The notes beneath the pieces are model-generated. The model was given only the letters and a program-made list of their open reading frames with translations, was not told the origin of the DNA and made no database searches. From Aliihoeflea sp023389195 (lineage in GTDB: Bacteria; Pseudomonadota; Alphaproteobacteria; Rhizobiales; Rhizobiaceae), in the NCBI GenBank assembly GCA_023389195.1, contig JAEWET010000009.1:1-64000 (forward strand): a DNA stretch of 64,000 nucleotides, written 5' to 3'. Numbering within the stretch: the first letter of the stretch is position 1; each line of letters opens with the position of its first letter. Positions 46,507-56,360 of the stretch are shown one piece after another. A program made the translations under genes and the position numbers.

Positions 46507-46840
46507 ACAGCGCAGAAGCTGCGACGACGGCCCAGCCGCCGATCAACAGCATGCCGCCGGCAGGTGCGGCCATCGGGAACAGCCGGTCGCCGAGAAATGC
46601 GCGGGCAGCAATGTCCCCGCAGAAGAGCGCGAGCCCGACCGCGAGAATCCAGGTGCCGGCAAGCTGAAGCCGGCCGAATTGCATTCCTGCCAGCACCATC
46701 AGCGCCGGTGCATGGAACAACAGCATGTCGGCCGCGGTGCCGAGCGTGCCCTCTCGGTGCGCGGCGACCGCCGAAAGTGCGACACCGCAGGCGCCGCAAA
46801 GCGCGCCGAGGCAAAAGAGAATTCGGTCGGTATGGGCCAT
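46484..46840 (-). CDS. DUF423 family membrane protein
   Basis: The 118-residue protein has four helices. GALCGACGVALSAVAAH at the N-terminus, HAPALMVLAG in the middle and APAGGMLLIGGWAVVAASAL at the end are DUF423 signatures (YgdD-like). The function is unknown. The start at 46840 gives the usual family length; a frame extension to 46885 would run into a LexA box. It is divergent from lexA, and the box at 46880-46894 lies 40 bp upstream of its start, so SOS control is possible. Confidence 0.88.
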   Translation of the reverse strand: MAHTDRILFCLGALCGACGVALSAVAAHREGTLGTAADMLLFHAPALMVLAGMQFGRLQLAGTWILAVGLALFCGDIAARAFLGDRLFPMAAPAGGMLLIGGWAVVAASALFSRRGST

Positions 46841-46879
46841 GTTTTGTCCAGATTGCTCGACTTTCACGCGCCTGTTGCA

Positions 46880-46894
46880 GAACACATGAAGAAC
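46880..46894. promoter_or_regulatory. LexA operator 1 between DUF423 gene and lexA (perfect GAAC-N7-GAAC)
   Basis: GAAC-ACATGAA-GAAC is the exact reverse complement of the alphaproteobacterial consensus GTTC-N7-GTTC. It lies 54-68 bp before the lexA ATG and 40-54 bp before the DUF423 start, so it may serve either or both genes. Confidence 0.78.
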
Positions 46895-46904
46895 GGTTAA
46901 GTTT

Positions 46905-46919
46905 GTTCTGGTTTTGTTT
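46905..46919. promoter_or_regulatory. LexA operator 2 at the lexA promoter (one mismatch)
   Basis: GTTC-TGGTTTT-GTTT matches the consensus except in the last base. It overlaps a possible -35 TTGTTC (46903-46908), with GATTCT 17 bp downstream as -10. This supports autorepression of lexA. The two boxes have opposite orientation and start 25 bp apart. Confidence 0.65.
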
Positions 46920-46947
46920 TTCGGCGATTCTCCTTGTAAGGACTGCC

Positions 46948-47652
46948 ATGCTCACGCGCAAGCAACACGAACTCCTGCTCTTCATCCATCAGCGGCTGAA
47001 GGAGAGCGGCGTGCCGCCGTCCTTCGACGAAATGAAGGAGGCGCTCGGGCTGGCTTCCAAGTCCGGCATCCATCGCCTCATCACAGCGCTCGAGGAGCGC
47101 GGCTTCCTGCGGCGCCTGCCAAATCGGGCACGCGCGCTCGAGGTGATCAAGCTGCCCGAATCGATCTCCCAGCAGCCGCGGCGTTTCCAGCCGAGCGTCA
47201 TCCAGGGCAGCCTGTCGGAAAAGCCGGCGGTAAGGACGGAGAAGGCGCAGCCGGTTCCGGTGACACGAGCGCCGGTCGAGATTCCCGTCATGGGCCGGAT
47301 CGCCGCCGGCGTCCCGATCGACGCGATCCAGCACGCGACCCGCGCGGTCGCCGTGCCGCCGGAGATGCTGGCGGGCGGCGAGCACTACGCGCTCGACGTT
47401 CATGGCGATTCGATGATCGAGGCCGGCATCCTCGATGGCGACACGGTGATCATCCGGGCGGGTCAGTCCGCGACTCCGGGCGAGATCGTCGTTGCGCTGG
47501 TGGACGATCAGGAGGCAACCTTGAAGCGCTTCCGCCGCAAGGGCGCGTCGATCGCGCTCGAAGCCGCCAATCCGGCCTACGAGACGAAGATCTACGGTTC
47601 AGAGCGCGTCAAGGTTCAAGGCAAGCTGGTCGGGCTGCTCCGCAAGTACTGA
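46948..47652 (+). CDS. lexA: LexA repressor
   Basis: The 234-residue SOS repressor has an N-terminal winged helix (LTRKQHELLLFIHQRLKESG, PSFDEMKEALGLASKSGIHR) and a C-terminal self-cleaving peptidase domain. The cleavage bond is A120-G121 (MGRIAAGVPI), the catalytic serine is S155 (HGDSMIEAGI) and the lysine is K193 (EATLKRF). ATG 46948 is preceded by TAAGGA. Two LexA boxes lie upstream, as expected for autoregulation. It converges on comEC with a 12 bp gap. Confidence 0.97.
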   Translation: MLTRKQHELLLFIHQRLKESGVPPSFDEMKEALGLASKSGIHRLITALEERGFLRRLPNRARALEVIKLPESISQQPRRFQPSVIQGSLSEKPAVRTEKAQPVPVTRAPVEIPVMGRIAAGVPIDAIQHATRAVAVPPEMLAGGEHYALDVHGDSMIEAGILDGDTVIIRAGQSATPGEIVVALVDDQEATLKRFRRKGASIALEAANPAYETKIYGSERVKVQGKLVGLLRKY

Positions 47653-47664
47653 GCTGCTGTGCCG

Positions 47665-49998
47665 TCAGTCGCGGCGATAGGGCGGCATCCCGCGCGCCTC
47701 GCGGGAGAACTGGCGGTGGCTGTGCCACGGCCGGTAGGGCTCGTGGATGGCATGGATGATGTTTGGCAGGGCACCTGCGTTGCCCAATCGGATTTCCGCA
47801 CTGCCCCGCCGTGCCAGGTCCTTCTTCGTCACGATCGCCGCCTCTCCCGTCCGACAGACATTGCCCGCAGTCGCATCATCGATCACGATCAGCGCGGCGC
47901 TGGTACAGAATGCGAAAGCGGCGACCGCGTCCGGTACATGCGCCACTAGACGCCCTTGCTCGTCCTGCGCGACGCATGTCTTGTCCGCGCAGGAAAAACC
48001 CGGCACGGTCGAGACCCGGTCAATCGCTTCGGCCAGCGTTGCCGCATCGGCAGGCGGTTGGAAACGGTCCGCATCCATTCCATGCAGCCAGTTCTGGATC
48101 GTGAAGCCGTTCGGCCGGGATCGATTGACGTGAAGCGTCCGCCCCTGGCCGGCGATTGCGACGAGCCGTCCATCCTCCGAGACAAGGACATCCGGCAGGT
48201 CGCGGTTTGCGATGAGGCCGGTCCCGAGGATCAAGAATGGCAGCGCGATCAGGCGCAACTTGCCCGAGAGCGCGGTCATGGCGACGAGACCGACCGTGAG
48301 CACCGCGACGGCAGCGACGGGCAGCGAACCGACGGCATCGATCGGCGAGCGCGTCGCAAACCAGGCGGCGATCTCGGTAACCACCCCGATTGCGGCGCCC
48401 ATGACGCGCAGGGGCAGCGCCTCAAGGCCGAACGGCATCATGAGGGCCGAGAGGACCGCGAAAGGCATGATGATCGCCGAGACGATCGGCATGGCGCTGA
48501 GGTTGACCCAGAGCGCGTGAGGCGAGACGCGGTGAAAGTGGTAGGCCCCATAAAGCGTCGTCGCGAGCCCGGCGATCACCGAGGTCGCGGCAAGACCGAG
48601 CATGAACTTGAACGCGCCTGCGGCAAGGCGACCGATCGCGCCGCGTTCGGCTCGCGGCGCCTCGGGCACGCGGCGCCGTTCGCTCCACCAGCCATAGGCG
48701 CCGATGAGTGCCGCCGTCGCGGCGAACGACATCTGGAAGCTCGGTCCGACGACTTCGTGCGGCGATATCGCGATGACGATGATCGCGGAAATTGCCAGAT
48801 TGCGCATCGTGATGGCCGCCCGGTCGAAGAGGATCGCGACGAGCATCACCGCCAGCATGATGTAGCTGCGCTGCGCGGCGACTTCACCGCCGGATATGCC
48901 GAGATAGAGCGTCGCCGCGATCAGCGCGATGGTTGCCGCGTACTTCTTCACCGGACGACGCGAGGCGAAGACCGGAAAGAGCGCGAAGCCACCGCGAATG
49001 GTGACGAGAACGGTGCCCGCGACGAGCGCCATGTGCAGGCCGGAAATGGACAGTATGTGCGCGAGACCTGTTTTCCGTAGGTCCTCGTTGATCGTCTCGG
49101 GTATGCCCGCGCGAACGCCTGCGATCAAGGTTGCTGCGATTTCGGCCTCGGCACCTTCGAGGACGGCGCGCACCCGCGCGGCGATGGCGAGGCGGACGGA
49201 TTCGAGGCGCAGTTTCGACCGCTCGCGCCAGTCGGGTTGCGAGGACGACGAGGCGAGCACGGGATCGCGCAGGAAAAAGCCGATCGCCCCGATGCCGTCG
49301 TAATAGCTGTTGAAGGCGAAGTCGTAGCCGCCAGGGCGCACCGGCCCGGATGGCGGCATCAGCCGCGCGATGCCGGCGATCGTCATGCCGAGCTGCAGTT
49401 CGGGTGGCACGTTTCGCGCGGACAGGCGAACGCGGTCGGGCGCATAGCGCAGTTCCGGCCGGGCGGTCGAGATCACGTCGACGGTCAGGCGCGTGCGGCC
49501 GGTTGCCTGATGCTCGATCCGCACCACCCGTCCGGTGATCTCCGTCCCGATTTCCGACCCCATCATCGCCGTGTCGGCTCGCCAGGTTTCCACGCCGGCA
49601 ACCCCTGCCCCGGCGATGGCGGCCAGTGCGGCGAATACGGCGAAGGACAAAGCGGGCCGGCCCCGCGCAAGATGCCCCACGACGACCAAAGCGCCAAGGA
49701 TCGCGGCGACAAAGACGAGTGGCGGCTCGAAGGGAAGCGCTCCGTAGACGATGACGCCAAGCGCCATCGCGACCGGGATGAAGACGAAGCCTGTTCCGCG
49801 ATCGCGCTCGTCGGCCACGGCGCGGGCGGCGGCGTCGCGCGAGGGAAGCGTGTGGGACGAACCCATGTGGCGCGGTGATGGCCTGGTGTCGAGGCGCGCG
49901 CCGGCTTCGGCCCGAACGGGCACAATGTCCGCTTCGTCCGCCTCGCCGGGCGGAACGAAGGCGCGCCATTCCTCGTCCTGACGCGTGTCCCCGGCCAT
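47665..49998 (-). CDS. comEC: ComEC/Rec2 family DNA-uptake channel protein
   Basis: The 777-residue membrane protein has an N-terminal DUF4131 region (VETWRADTAMMGSEIGTEITGRV) and a ComEC channel core (AEIAATLIAGVRAGIPETINEDLRKTGLAHILSISGLHMALVAG). The C-terminal region (from about 640) shows no clear HxHxDH metal site, so the beta-lactamase-like part is degenerate. No other competence genes are in the window, so active uptake cannot be inferred. It is divergent from gltX. Confidence 0.92.
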   Translation of the reverse strand: MAGDTRQDEEWRAFVPPGEADEADIVPVRAEAGARLDTRPSPRHMGSSHTLPSRDAAARAVADERDRGTGFVFIPVAMALGVIVYGALPFEPPLVFVAAILGALVVVGHLARGRPALSFAVFAALAAIAGAGVAGVETWRADTAMMGSEIGTEITGRVVRIEHQATGRTRLTVDVISTARPELRYAPDRVRLSARNVPPELQLGMTIAGIARLMPPSGPVRPGGYDFAFNSYYDGIGAIGFFLRDPVLASSSSQPDWRERSKLRLESVRLAIAARVRAVLEGAEAEIAATLIAGVRAGIPETINEDLRKTGLAHILSISGLHMALVAGTVLVTIRGGFALFPVFASRRPVKKYAATIALIAATLYLGISGGEVAAQRSYIMLAVMLVAILFDRAAITMRNLAISAIIVIAISPHEVVGPSFQMSFAATAALIGAYGWWSERRRVPEAPRAERGAIGRLAAGAFKFMLGLAATSVIAGLATTLYGAYHFHRVSPHALWVNLSAMPIVSAIIMPFAVLSALMMPFGLEALPLRVMGAAIGVVTEIAAWFATRSPIDAVGSLPVAAVAVLTVGLVAMTALSGKLRLIALPFLILGTGLIANRDLPDVLVSEDGRLVAIAGQGRTLHVNRSRPNGFTIQNWLHGMDADRFQPPADAATLAEAIDRVSTVPGFSCADKTCVAQDEQGRLVAHVPDAVAAFAFCTSAALIVIDDATAGNVCRTGEAAIVTKKDLARRGSAEIRLGNAGALPNIIHAIHEPYRPWHSHRQFSREARGMPPYRRD

Positions 49999-50116
49999 AT
50001 CCCCTGCCCGCCCGCTTGCGCCTCAAGCCGCCTATGCTACATGAGCCACCACGAATGGCCACAGCGCCCGCGACGCGGCCGAGCCGTGCGCCTCCCCAAG
50101 TTCTCCAGGAGCAATC

Positions 50117-51541
50117 ATGTCCTCCAAGGTTGTCACCCGCTTTGCCCCCTCGCCGACCGGCTATCTGCACATCGGCGGCGCGCGCACCGCGCTTTTCAAC
50201 TGGCTCTATGCCAAGCACACGGGCGGCGAGATGCTGCTGCGGATCGAGGATACCGACCGCGAGCGCTCCACCGACGCAGCGACCGCCGCGATCCTCGACG
50301 GGCTGAAATGGCTCGGGCTGGACTGGGACGGCGAGCCTGTCTCGCAGTTCGAGCGCGCCGACCGCCATCGCGAGATCGGCGAGGAGTTGGTGAAGAGCGG
50401 CAAGGCATATTACTGCTATGCCTCGCCCGAGGAATTGACCGAGATGCGCGAGAAGGCGCGTGCCGAGGGCAAGCCGCCGCGCTATGACGGGCGCTGGCGC
50501 GACCGCGATCAGTCCGAGGCGCCCGCCGGCGTCAAGCCGGTCGTGCGCATCAAGGCGCCGCAGGACGGCTTCACCATCGTCGCCGACAAGGTTCAGGGCG
50601 AAGTTCGCTTTCCCAACAAGGACCTCGACGATTTCATCATCCTGCGCTCGGACGGCAACCCGACCTACATGCACGCGGTCGTCGTCGACGACCACGACAT
50701 GGGCGTCACCGACATCATTCGCGGCGACGACCACCTGACCAACGCTGCGCGCCAGACCATCATCTACCAGGCGATGGGCTGGGACGTTCCGGTCATGGCC
50801 CACATCCCGCTGATCCATGGCGCGGATGGCGCCAAGCTGTCCAAACGCCACGGCGCGCTCGGCGTCGAGGCCTATCGCGAGATGGGCTATCTGCCGGCGG
50901 CACTGCGCAACTATCTCGTCCGTCTCGGCTGGAGCCATGGCGACGACGAGATCATGACGCTGGACCAGATGATCGAATGGTTCGAAATCGAGGACGTCAA
51001 CAAGGGCGCGGCCCGCTTCGACTTCGCCAAGCTGGAGGCGCTCAACGGCGTTCATATGCGCCAGAGCGACGATGCCGAGCTTCTCGGCGCATTCGAGGCG
51101 ACGCTGCCCTATCTTGCCGGTGGGGCGGAAATGATTGCGGCTTTGACGCCGGAGCGCCGCGCGCAACTTCTGGCGGCGATGTCCGGCCTCAAGGATCGCG
51201 CCAAGACGCTTGTCGAGCTGAAGGACGGCGCGGCTTTCCTGTTCGCCGCGCGGCCCTTGCCGATGGAGGAGAAGGCTGAGCAGATCCTCGCCGATGGCGG
51301 CCGCGACGTCGTTCGCGACCTCCTGCCCCGCCTGGAAGCCGTCGGCGAATGGAGCGCATCCGAGACGGAAGCTGCGGTTCGCAATTATGCGGAGGAGACC
51401 GGATTGAAGTTGGGCAAGGCGGCACAACCCCTGCGCGCAGCCTTGACCGGCCGCTCCGTTTCGCCTGGCGTTTTCGACGTTCTGGCCGTTCTGGGCCGTG
51501 AGGAAAGTCTCGGCCGGCTTCGCGATCAGGCCGAAAAGTGA
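50117..51541 (+). CDS. gltX: glutamyl-tRNA synthetase
   Basis: The 474-residue class I synthetase has FAPSPTGYLHIGGARTAL (HIGH motif) near residues 9-20, a VVDDHDMGVTDIIRGDDHL block, and KLSKRHG as the KMSKS equivalent. A helical C-terminal anticodon-binding domain follows. Alphaproteobacteria often have a non-discriminating form or a second copy; this cannot be told here. gltA follows 151 bp downstream with its own leader. Confidence 0.96.
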   Translation: MSSKVVTRFAPSPTGYLHIGGARTALFNWLYAKHTGGEMLLRIEDTDRERSTDAATAAILDGLKWLGLDWDGEPVSQFERADRHREIGEELVKSGKAYYCYASPEELTEMREKARAEGKPPRYDGRWRDRDQSEAPAGVKPVVRIKAPQDGFTIVADKVQGEVRFPNKDLDDFIILRSDGNPTYMHAVVVDDHDMGVTDIIRGDDHLTNAARQTIIYQAMGWDVPVMAHIPLIHGADGAKLSKRHGALGVEAYREMGYLPAALRNYLVRLGWSHGDDEIMTLDQMIEWFEIEDVNKGAARFDFAKLEALNGVHMRQSDDAELLGAFEATLPYLAGGAEMIAALTPERRAQLLAAMSGLKDRAKTLVELKDGAAFLFAARPLPMEEKAEQILADGGRDVVRDLLPRLEAVGEWSASETEAAVRNYAEETGLKLGKAAQPLRAALTGRSVSPGVFDVLAVLGREESLGRLRDQAEK

Positions 51542-51692
51542 AGAGCTTTTCGCAGCGCAGCATGCAACTGTCGGTGAACTTGGCACGGCAATGCAAATGC
51601 GCTAGCTAGAGCGCGCACGGCGGGTCGTCGGTTATGTCTCATGACAATGATGCACTGCCAAAGAAAGTCTTCCGCATGAATGAGGTGTTGAT

Positions 51693-52982
<1,290 letters not shown>

Positions 52983-53003
52983 TCGGCATCATACTGAACG
53001 ACG

Positions 53004-53029
53004 AAGGGGCGCCGCGGCGCCCCTTTTTT
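53004..53029 (+). terminator. terminator of gltA
   Basis: The GC-rich inverted repeat aaggggcgcc/ggcgcccctt (2 nt apparent loop, so the inner pairs open) is followed by TTTT. It lies 22 bp after the gltA stop and reaches the stop of the convergent gene at 53029, so it may act in both directions. Confidence 0.85.
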
Positions 53030-53679
53030 CATGTCCGGTTGCGGAAATCTGCGGCGACTGCGTCGCGGTCGATCAGCTTGCGATAGTCGCGCCGGATTTC
53101 GATCCAAGCGAACTTCAGCGAATTCTCGACGATTTCGCGGTCATAGGCCTTGAGCTGCGGAGCGATCGGCGCCCATTCGACAAGCGTTGCCGGGCTGGTG
53201 TCGAAGACGTCCGCGCCGGCGGCGACATTGTCCCAGTGGATACCGTCGACCCGCGCATCGAACGCGCTGCGCCAGTTCTGCTCCGCGCCGGCATGGGCGA
53301 GCTGTTCGGCATTGTCGCGCAGCCCCGCTTCGTAGCACCGGTGGGCGAGCATATTCTTTTCTTCGCGCGACAGTCGGCCCTGCGCCCCGACATCGGCGAC
53401 GGCGAAGATCGTCATGTCGGAGAGACAGGCCGCGAAGATGTGTGCCTTGGCGATGTTGATCGAGGCGATGAACTGATCGTCCTCGAACATCGAGGGATAG
53501 CGCGTTCCCATACGTGTCTTCAGGTAGCCGTAGAGCTTCTTCTGCGCGACGAAGGCCGAGCGCGCAGAAACGAAGTGCTCGAACGTGTCGACGTCGTCCA
53601 GCTTCCGTGCACGCGCATTGAAGCCGAACATGCCCGCCAGAACGCGGCCGGCCTCCTGTGCTTTTTCTAGTATTGCCAA
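53029..53679 (-). CDS. conserved cytoplasmic protein of unknown function (TTG start)
   Basis: The 216-residue product begins at TTG 53679 (reading MAILEKAQEAGRVLAGMFGF). GGAGG lies exactly 7 nt upstream, and no ATG in frame has a comparable site. It has no signal peptide or membrane helix and is mainly helical with mixed charge (ARKLDDVDTFEHFVSARSAF, YLKTRMGTRYPSMFEDD, DIRRDYRKLID-like end). I do not recognise the family. It is divergent from the DUF4212/SSS symporter genes across 156 bp, which may hint at a link with organic-acid uptake. Confidence 0.75.
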   Translation of the reverse strand: MAILEKAQEAGRVLAGMFGFNARARKLDDVDTFEHFVSARSAFVAQKKLYGYLKTRMGTRYPSMFEDDQFIASINIAKAHIFAACLSDMTIFAVADVGAQGRLSREEKNMLAHRCYEAGLRDNAEQLAHAGAEQNWRSAFDARVDGIHWDNVAAGADVFDTSPATLVEWAPIAPQLKAYDREIVENSLKFAWIEIRRDYRKLIDRDAVAADFRNRT

Positions 53680-53835
53680 GTCCTCACCTCCCTGTGGGTA
53701 CGACCAATGTCTCAATTCCATTCGCCGGACACTTGACCGACACTTTGCCGTCACGATTGCGATTCCATCGCCGGGAGGCGGCAATCGGGCTGTTGGCGGA
53801 GAGGTCGCTAACACAATTTGAGGGAGGAGGACACC

Positions 53836-54108
53836 ATGTCCGCTGACAATAGGGAAATCCCCCAGGACGTGAGAGATCGCTACTGGGCAAAGACCAGAAA
53901 TCTGACGGTCGTCATTTTGATTCTCTGGTTCATTTTTTCCATCGTGGTCCCGCTGATGGTGCGGCCACTCAATGAAATCACGTTTATGGGATTTCCGCTT
54001 GGCTTCTACATGATCTGCCAAGGTTCGCTCATTGCGTTTGTCCTGCTCGTATTCTTCCAGAACTGGCGGCAGGACCAGATCGACGACGAATTCGGCGTCG
54101 GCGATTAA
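53836..54108 (+). CDS. DUF4212 protein, small subunit of a sodium/solute symporter
   Basis: The 90-residue protein has two membrane helices (LTVVILILWFIFSIVVPL and MICQGSLIAFVLLVFFQNW) after a charged tail. DUF4212 proteins are encoded directly upstream of acetate-type SSS symporters and are thought to be an accessory subunit. The ATG at 53836 is chosen for the GAGGAGG just upstream. The symporter gene follows 15 bp later. Confidence 0.93.
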   Translation: MSADNREIPQDVRDRYWAKTRNLTVVILILWFIFSIVVPLMVRPLNEITFMGFPLGFYMICQGSLIAFVLLVFFQNWRQDQIDDEFGVGD

Positions 54109-54123
54109 GGGGGGAATGACGCA

Positions 54124-55923
54124 ATGAACGGGAGTTTTCTCGACAATCTCGGCCGGGTCTACGGCCTCTACACAGGCGGATTTCTCGTCTTCATCCTGCT
54201 GATGGCCGTCCTTGAACAGATGGGCGTCGGCGCCGATACGATCGGCATTCTCTTCGTCGCCTTCACCATCTTCATTTACGCGGCCATCGGCTGGATGTCG
54301 CGCACGATGGAAGTGGAAGCCTACTACGTCGCCGGTCGTCAGGTGCCCGCCGTCTACAACGGCATGGCGACTGCGGCGGACTGGATGTCCGGTGCGTCCT
54401 TCGTGGCGATGGCCGGCGGTATCTATTTCGGCGGCTACAGCTACCTTGCCTTCGTCGTCGGCTGGACCGGCGGCTACATCCTCGTGAACTCGCTGATGGC
54501 GCCCTACCTGCGCAAGTTCGGCTGCTACACGGTGCCGGACTACATCGGCACGCGCTACGGCGGCAACTTCGCGCGCATTTTGGCCGTCGTCATCCTGGTC
54601 GCCGCATCCTTCACCTATGTGACGGCGCAGATCACCGCAACCGGCACGATCGCCGCGCGCGCACTGCACATTCCGTTCTCCTGGGGCGTCTGGTTCGGCC
54701 TCTTCGGCATCCTGGTCTGCTCCATGCTCGGCGGTATGCGCGCCGTCACATGGACGCAGGTCGCGCAGTACATCGTGCTGATCATCGCCTACTTGGTGCC
54801 GGTCATCTGGATGTCGAACGTCCAGGGCTTCGGCATCATCCCGCACTTCTCGTATGGCGAGGCGGTCCAGACCATCACCGAGCTCGAGGCTCAGTATGGG
54901 CTGACGGCACCGCCTGAGGGCGTTGCGGGCATGAAGGCGCTGGTCACACCGCATGTCGAACCGACAGGCGCATTGGCCGAATGGCGCTTCATCACCTTGG
55001 CCATCTGCATGATGGCAGGTACGGCATCGCTGCCGCACATCCTGATGCGCTACTTCACCACGCCTTCCGTGCGCTCCGCCCGCAAGTCGGTCGCATGGTC
55101 GCTGCTCTTCATCTTCCTTCTGTACTTCACGGCGCCGGCACTTGCCACGCTGACGAAGCTGCAGCTTCTCGATCCGTCGCTTCCGACGGCCATCATCGGC
55201 AAGACGATCGAGGAAGTTCAGGCCCTGGCCTGGGTCCAGAACTGGAGCAGCGTCAACTTCCTGGCGATCATCGACCACAATGGCGACGGCATTCTCCAGC
55301 TCAACGAGTTCTTCATGCGTGAAGACATCGTCGTCCTGGCAACGCCGGAAATTGCGGGCCTGCCCTACGTCATCTCCGGCCTCGTTGCCGCAGGCGGCAT
55401 GGCAGCTGCAATGTCGACGGCAGACGGTCTGCTGCTCGCCATCGCCAACGCGCTCAGCCACGACCTCTACTACAAGGTCATCGACCCGAAAGCCGACACG
55501 AAGCACCGCCTGATCGTCGCGCGCGTTCTTCTCGTGATCATCGGTGCCGCAGGTGCGTTTATGGCTGCGATGCAGCTCACCGGCATTCTCGGCGCGGTTG
55601 CATGGGCCTTCTGCTTCGCCTGTTCGGGCCTCTTCTTCCCGCTCGTCCTCGGCGTGTGGTGGAAGCGGGCGAACACGCAAGGCGCGATTGCCGGCATGGC
55701 AGCGGGCTTCATCTCCGGCACGATCTACCTGTGGTACGTCTATACGGGTGGAGCGCCGATCATGGGTCTCGACGATCTGCGGTTCGGCATCATCGGCATG
55801 GCCTTCAGCCTCGTCGCGATGGTTGCCGTCACCTTGATGACGCCGGAGCCCGATGCGGAAATTCAGCGCATGGTCGACGAAACCCGCATTCCGACGGGTA
55901 AGCCGATCCTGGACCCGCACTAG
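54124..55923 (+). CDS. sodium:solute symporter (acetate/ActP-like, DUF4212-linked subfamily) with EF-hand loop
   Basis: The 599-residue protein of the SSS family has about 13 helices. YYVAGRQVPAVYNGMATAADWMSGASFVAMAG and AMSTADGLLLAIANALSHDLYYK are family signatures. It probably imports acetate or another short organic anion with sodium. In an extramembrane loop D384-H-N386-G-D388-G...E395 has the spacing of a canonical calcium-binding EF-hand (55273-55308). I recall similar loops in this subfamily. It is co-transcribed with the DUF4212 gene. Confidence 0.93.
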   Translation: MNGSFLDNLGRVYGLYTGGFLVFILLMAVLEQMGVGADTIGILFVAFTIFIYAAIGWMSRTMEVEAYYVAGRQVPAVYNGMATAADWMSGASFVAMAGGIYFGGYSYLAFVVGWTGGYILVNSLMAPYLRKFGCYTVPDYIGTRYGGNFARILAVVILVAASFTYVTAQITATGTIAARALHIPFSWGVWFGLFGILVCSMLGGMRAVTWTQVAQYIVLIIAYLVPVIWMSNVQGFGIIPHFSYGEAVQTITELEAQYGLTAPPEGVAGMKALVTPHVEPTGALAEWRFITLAICMMAGTASLPHILMRYFTTPSVRSARKSVAWSLLFIFLLYFTAPALATLTKLQLLDPSLPTAIIGKTIEEVQALAWVQNWSSVNFLAIIDHNGDGILQLNEFFMREDIVVLATPEIAGLPYVISGLVAAGGMAAAMSTADGLLLAIANALSHDLYYKVIDPKADTKHRLIVARVLLVIIGAAGAFMAAMQLTGILGAVAWAFCFACSGLFFPLVLGVWWKRANTQGAIAGMAAGFISGTIYLWYVYTGGAPIMGLDDLRFGIIGMAFSLVAMVAVTLMTPEPDAEIQRMVDETRIPTGKPILDPH

Positions 55924-55941
55924 GGCCCGGTTGCAAACGCC

Positions 55942-55979
55942 GCAGGGGCGGGACATCGTCCCGCCCCTGCCCTTTTTCT
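55942..55979 (+). terminator. terminator of the symporter operon
   Basis: A perfect 12 bp stem (gcaggggcggga/tcccgcccctgc) with a 5 nt loop is followed by CCTTTTTCTC. It starts 19 bp after the symporter stop. Confidence 0.9.
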
Positions 55980-55997
55980 CAATGAACGATTCGGTCG

Positions 55998-56360
55998 ATG
56001 GAACAGGTACTTGGAAGTTTCCCGCTCTGGGTGATCGTCGTCGACTACGTGCTCGGCGTCATCATGTGGACGCTAATCGGGCGGGCGGCGATGAATTTCT
56101 TCCTGTCGGAAGATTCGAACTTCTTCTTCATGCGCTTCTTCGTGCGCTCGACAGATCCGATCCTGCGCGTATTCCGGCCGATCACCCCAAGCTTCCTGCT
56201 CGAGCCGCTGATCCCGCTCTATGTCGCGTGGTTCTTCTTCCTGTTCCGATTCTATGTGATGCCGTGGCTGCTCGGCTATTCGGTGATGGGCATGCTGTCC
56301 TTCCCGCTCGAAAGCGAAATCGCCCGCGCCATCCAGGCGTTCCTCACGCCGCGGTCGTAG
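55998..56360 (+). CDS. YggT family membrane protein
   Basis: The 120-residue protein has three hydrophobic segments. VIVVDYVLGVIMWTLIGRAAMNFF, STDPILRVFRPITP and a C-terminal paired helix fit a YggT-like protein. Such proteins are linked to cell shape and osmotic tolerance in some bacteria and plastids, but the role here is unknown. It follows the symporter terminator, and its last 17 bp overlap the convergent ATP12 gene. Confidence 0.8.
   Translation: MEQVLGSFPLWVIVVDYVLGVIMWTLIGRAAMNFFLSEDSNFFFMRFFVRSTDPILRVFRPITPSFLLEPLIPLYVAWFFFLFRFYVMPWLLGYSVMGMLSFPLESEIARAIQAFLTPRS

Noticed and set aside
47665..49998. comEC as evidence of natural competence
   Set aside because: The gene is common in Rhizobiales without known competence. 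No other com or pilus genes are nearby and the C-terminal metal site looks degenerate.
53680..55956. Upstream extension of the 53029-53679 gene to a 975-codon frame
   Set aside because: The extension is antisense to the DUF4212 and symporter genes. The TTG at 53679 with GGAGG is the better start.
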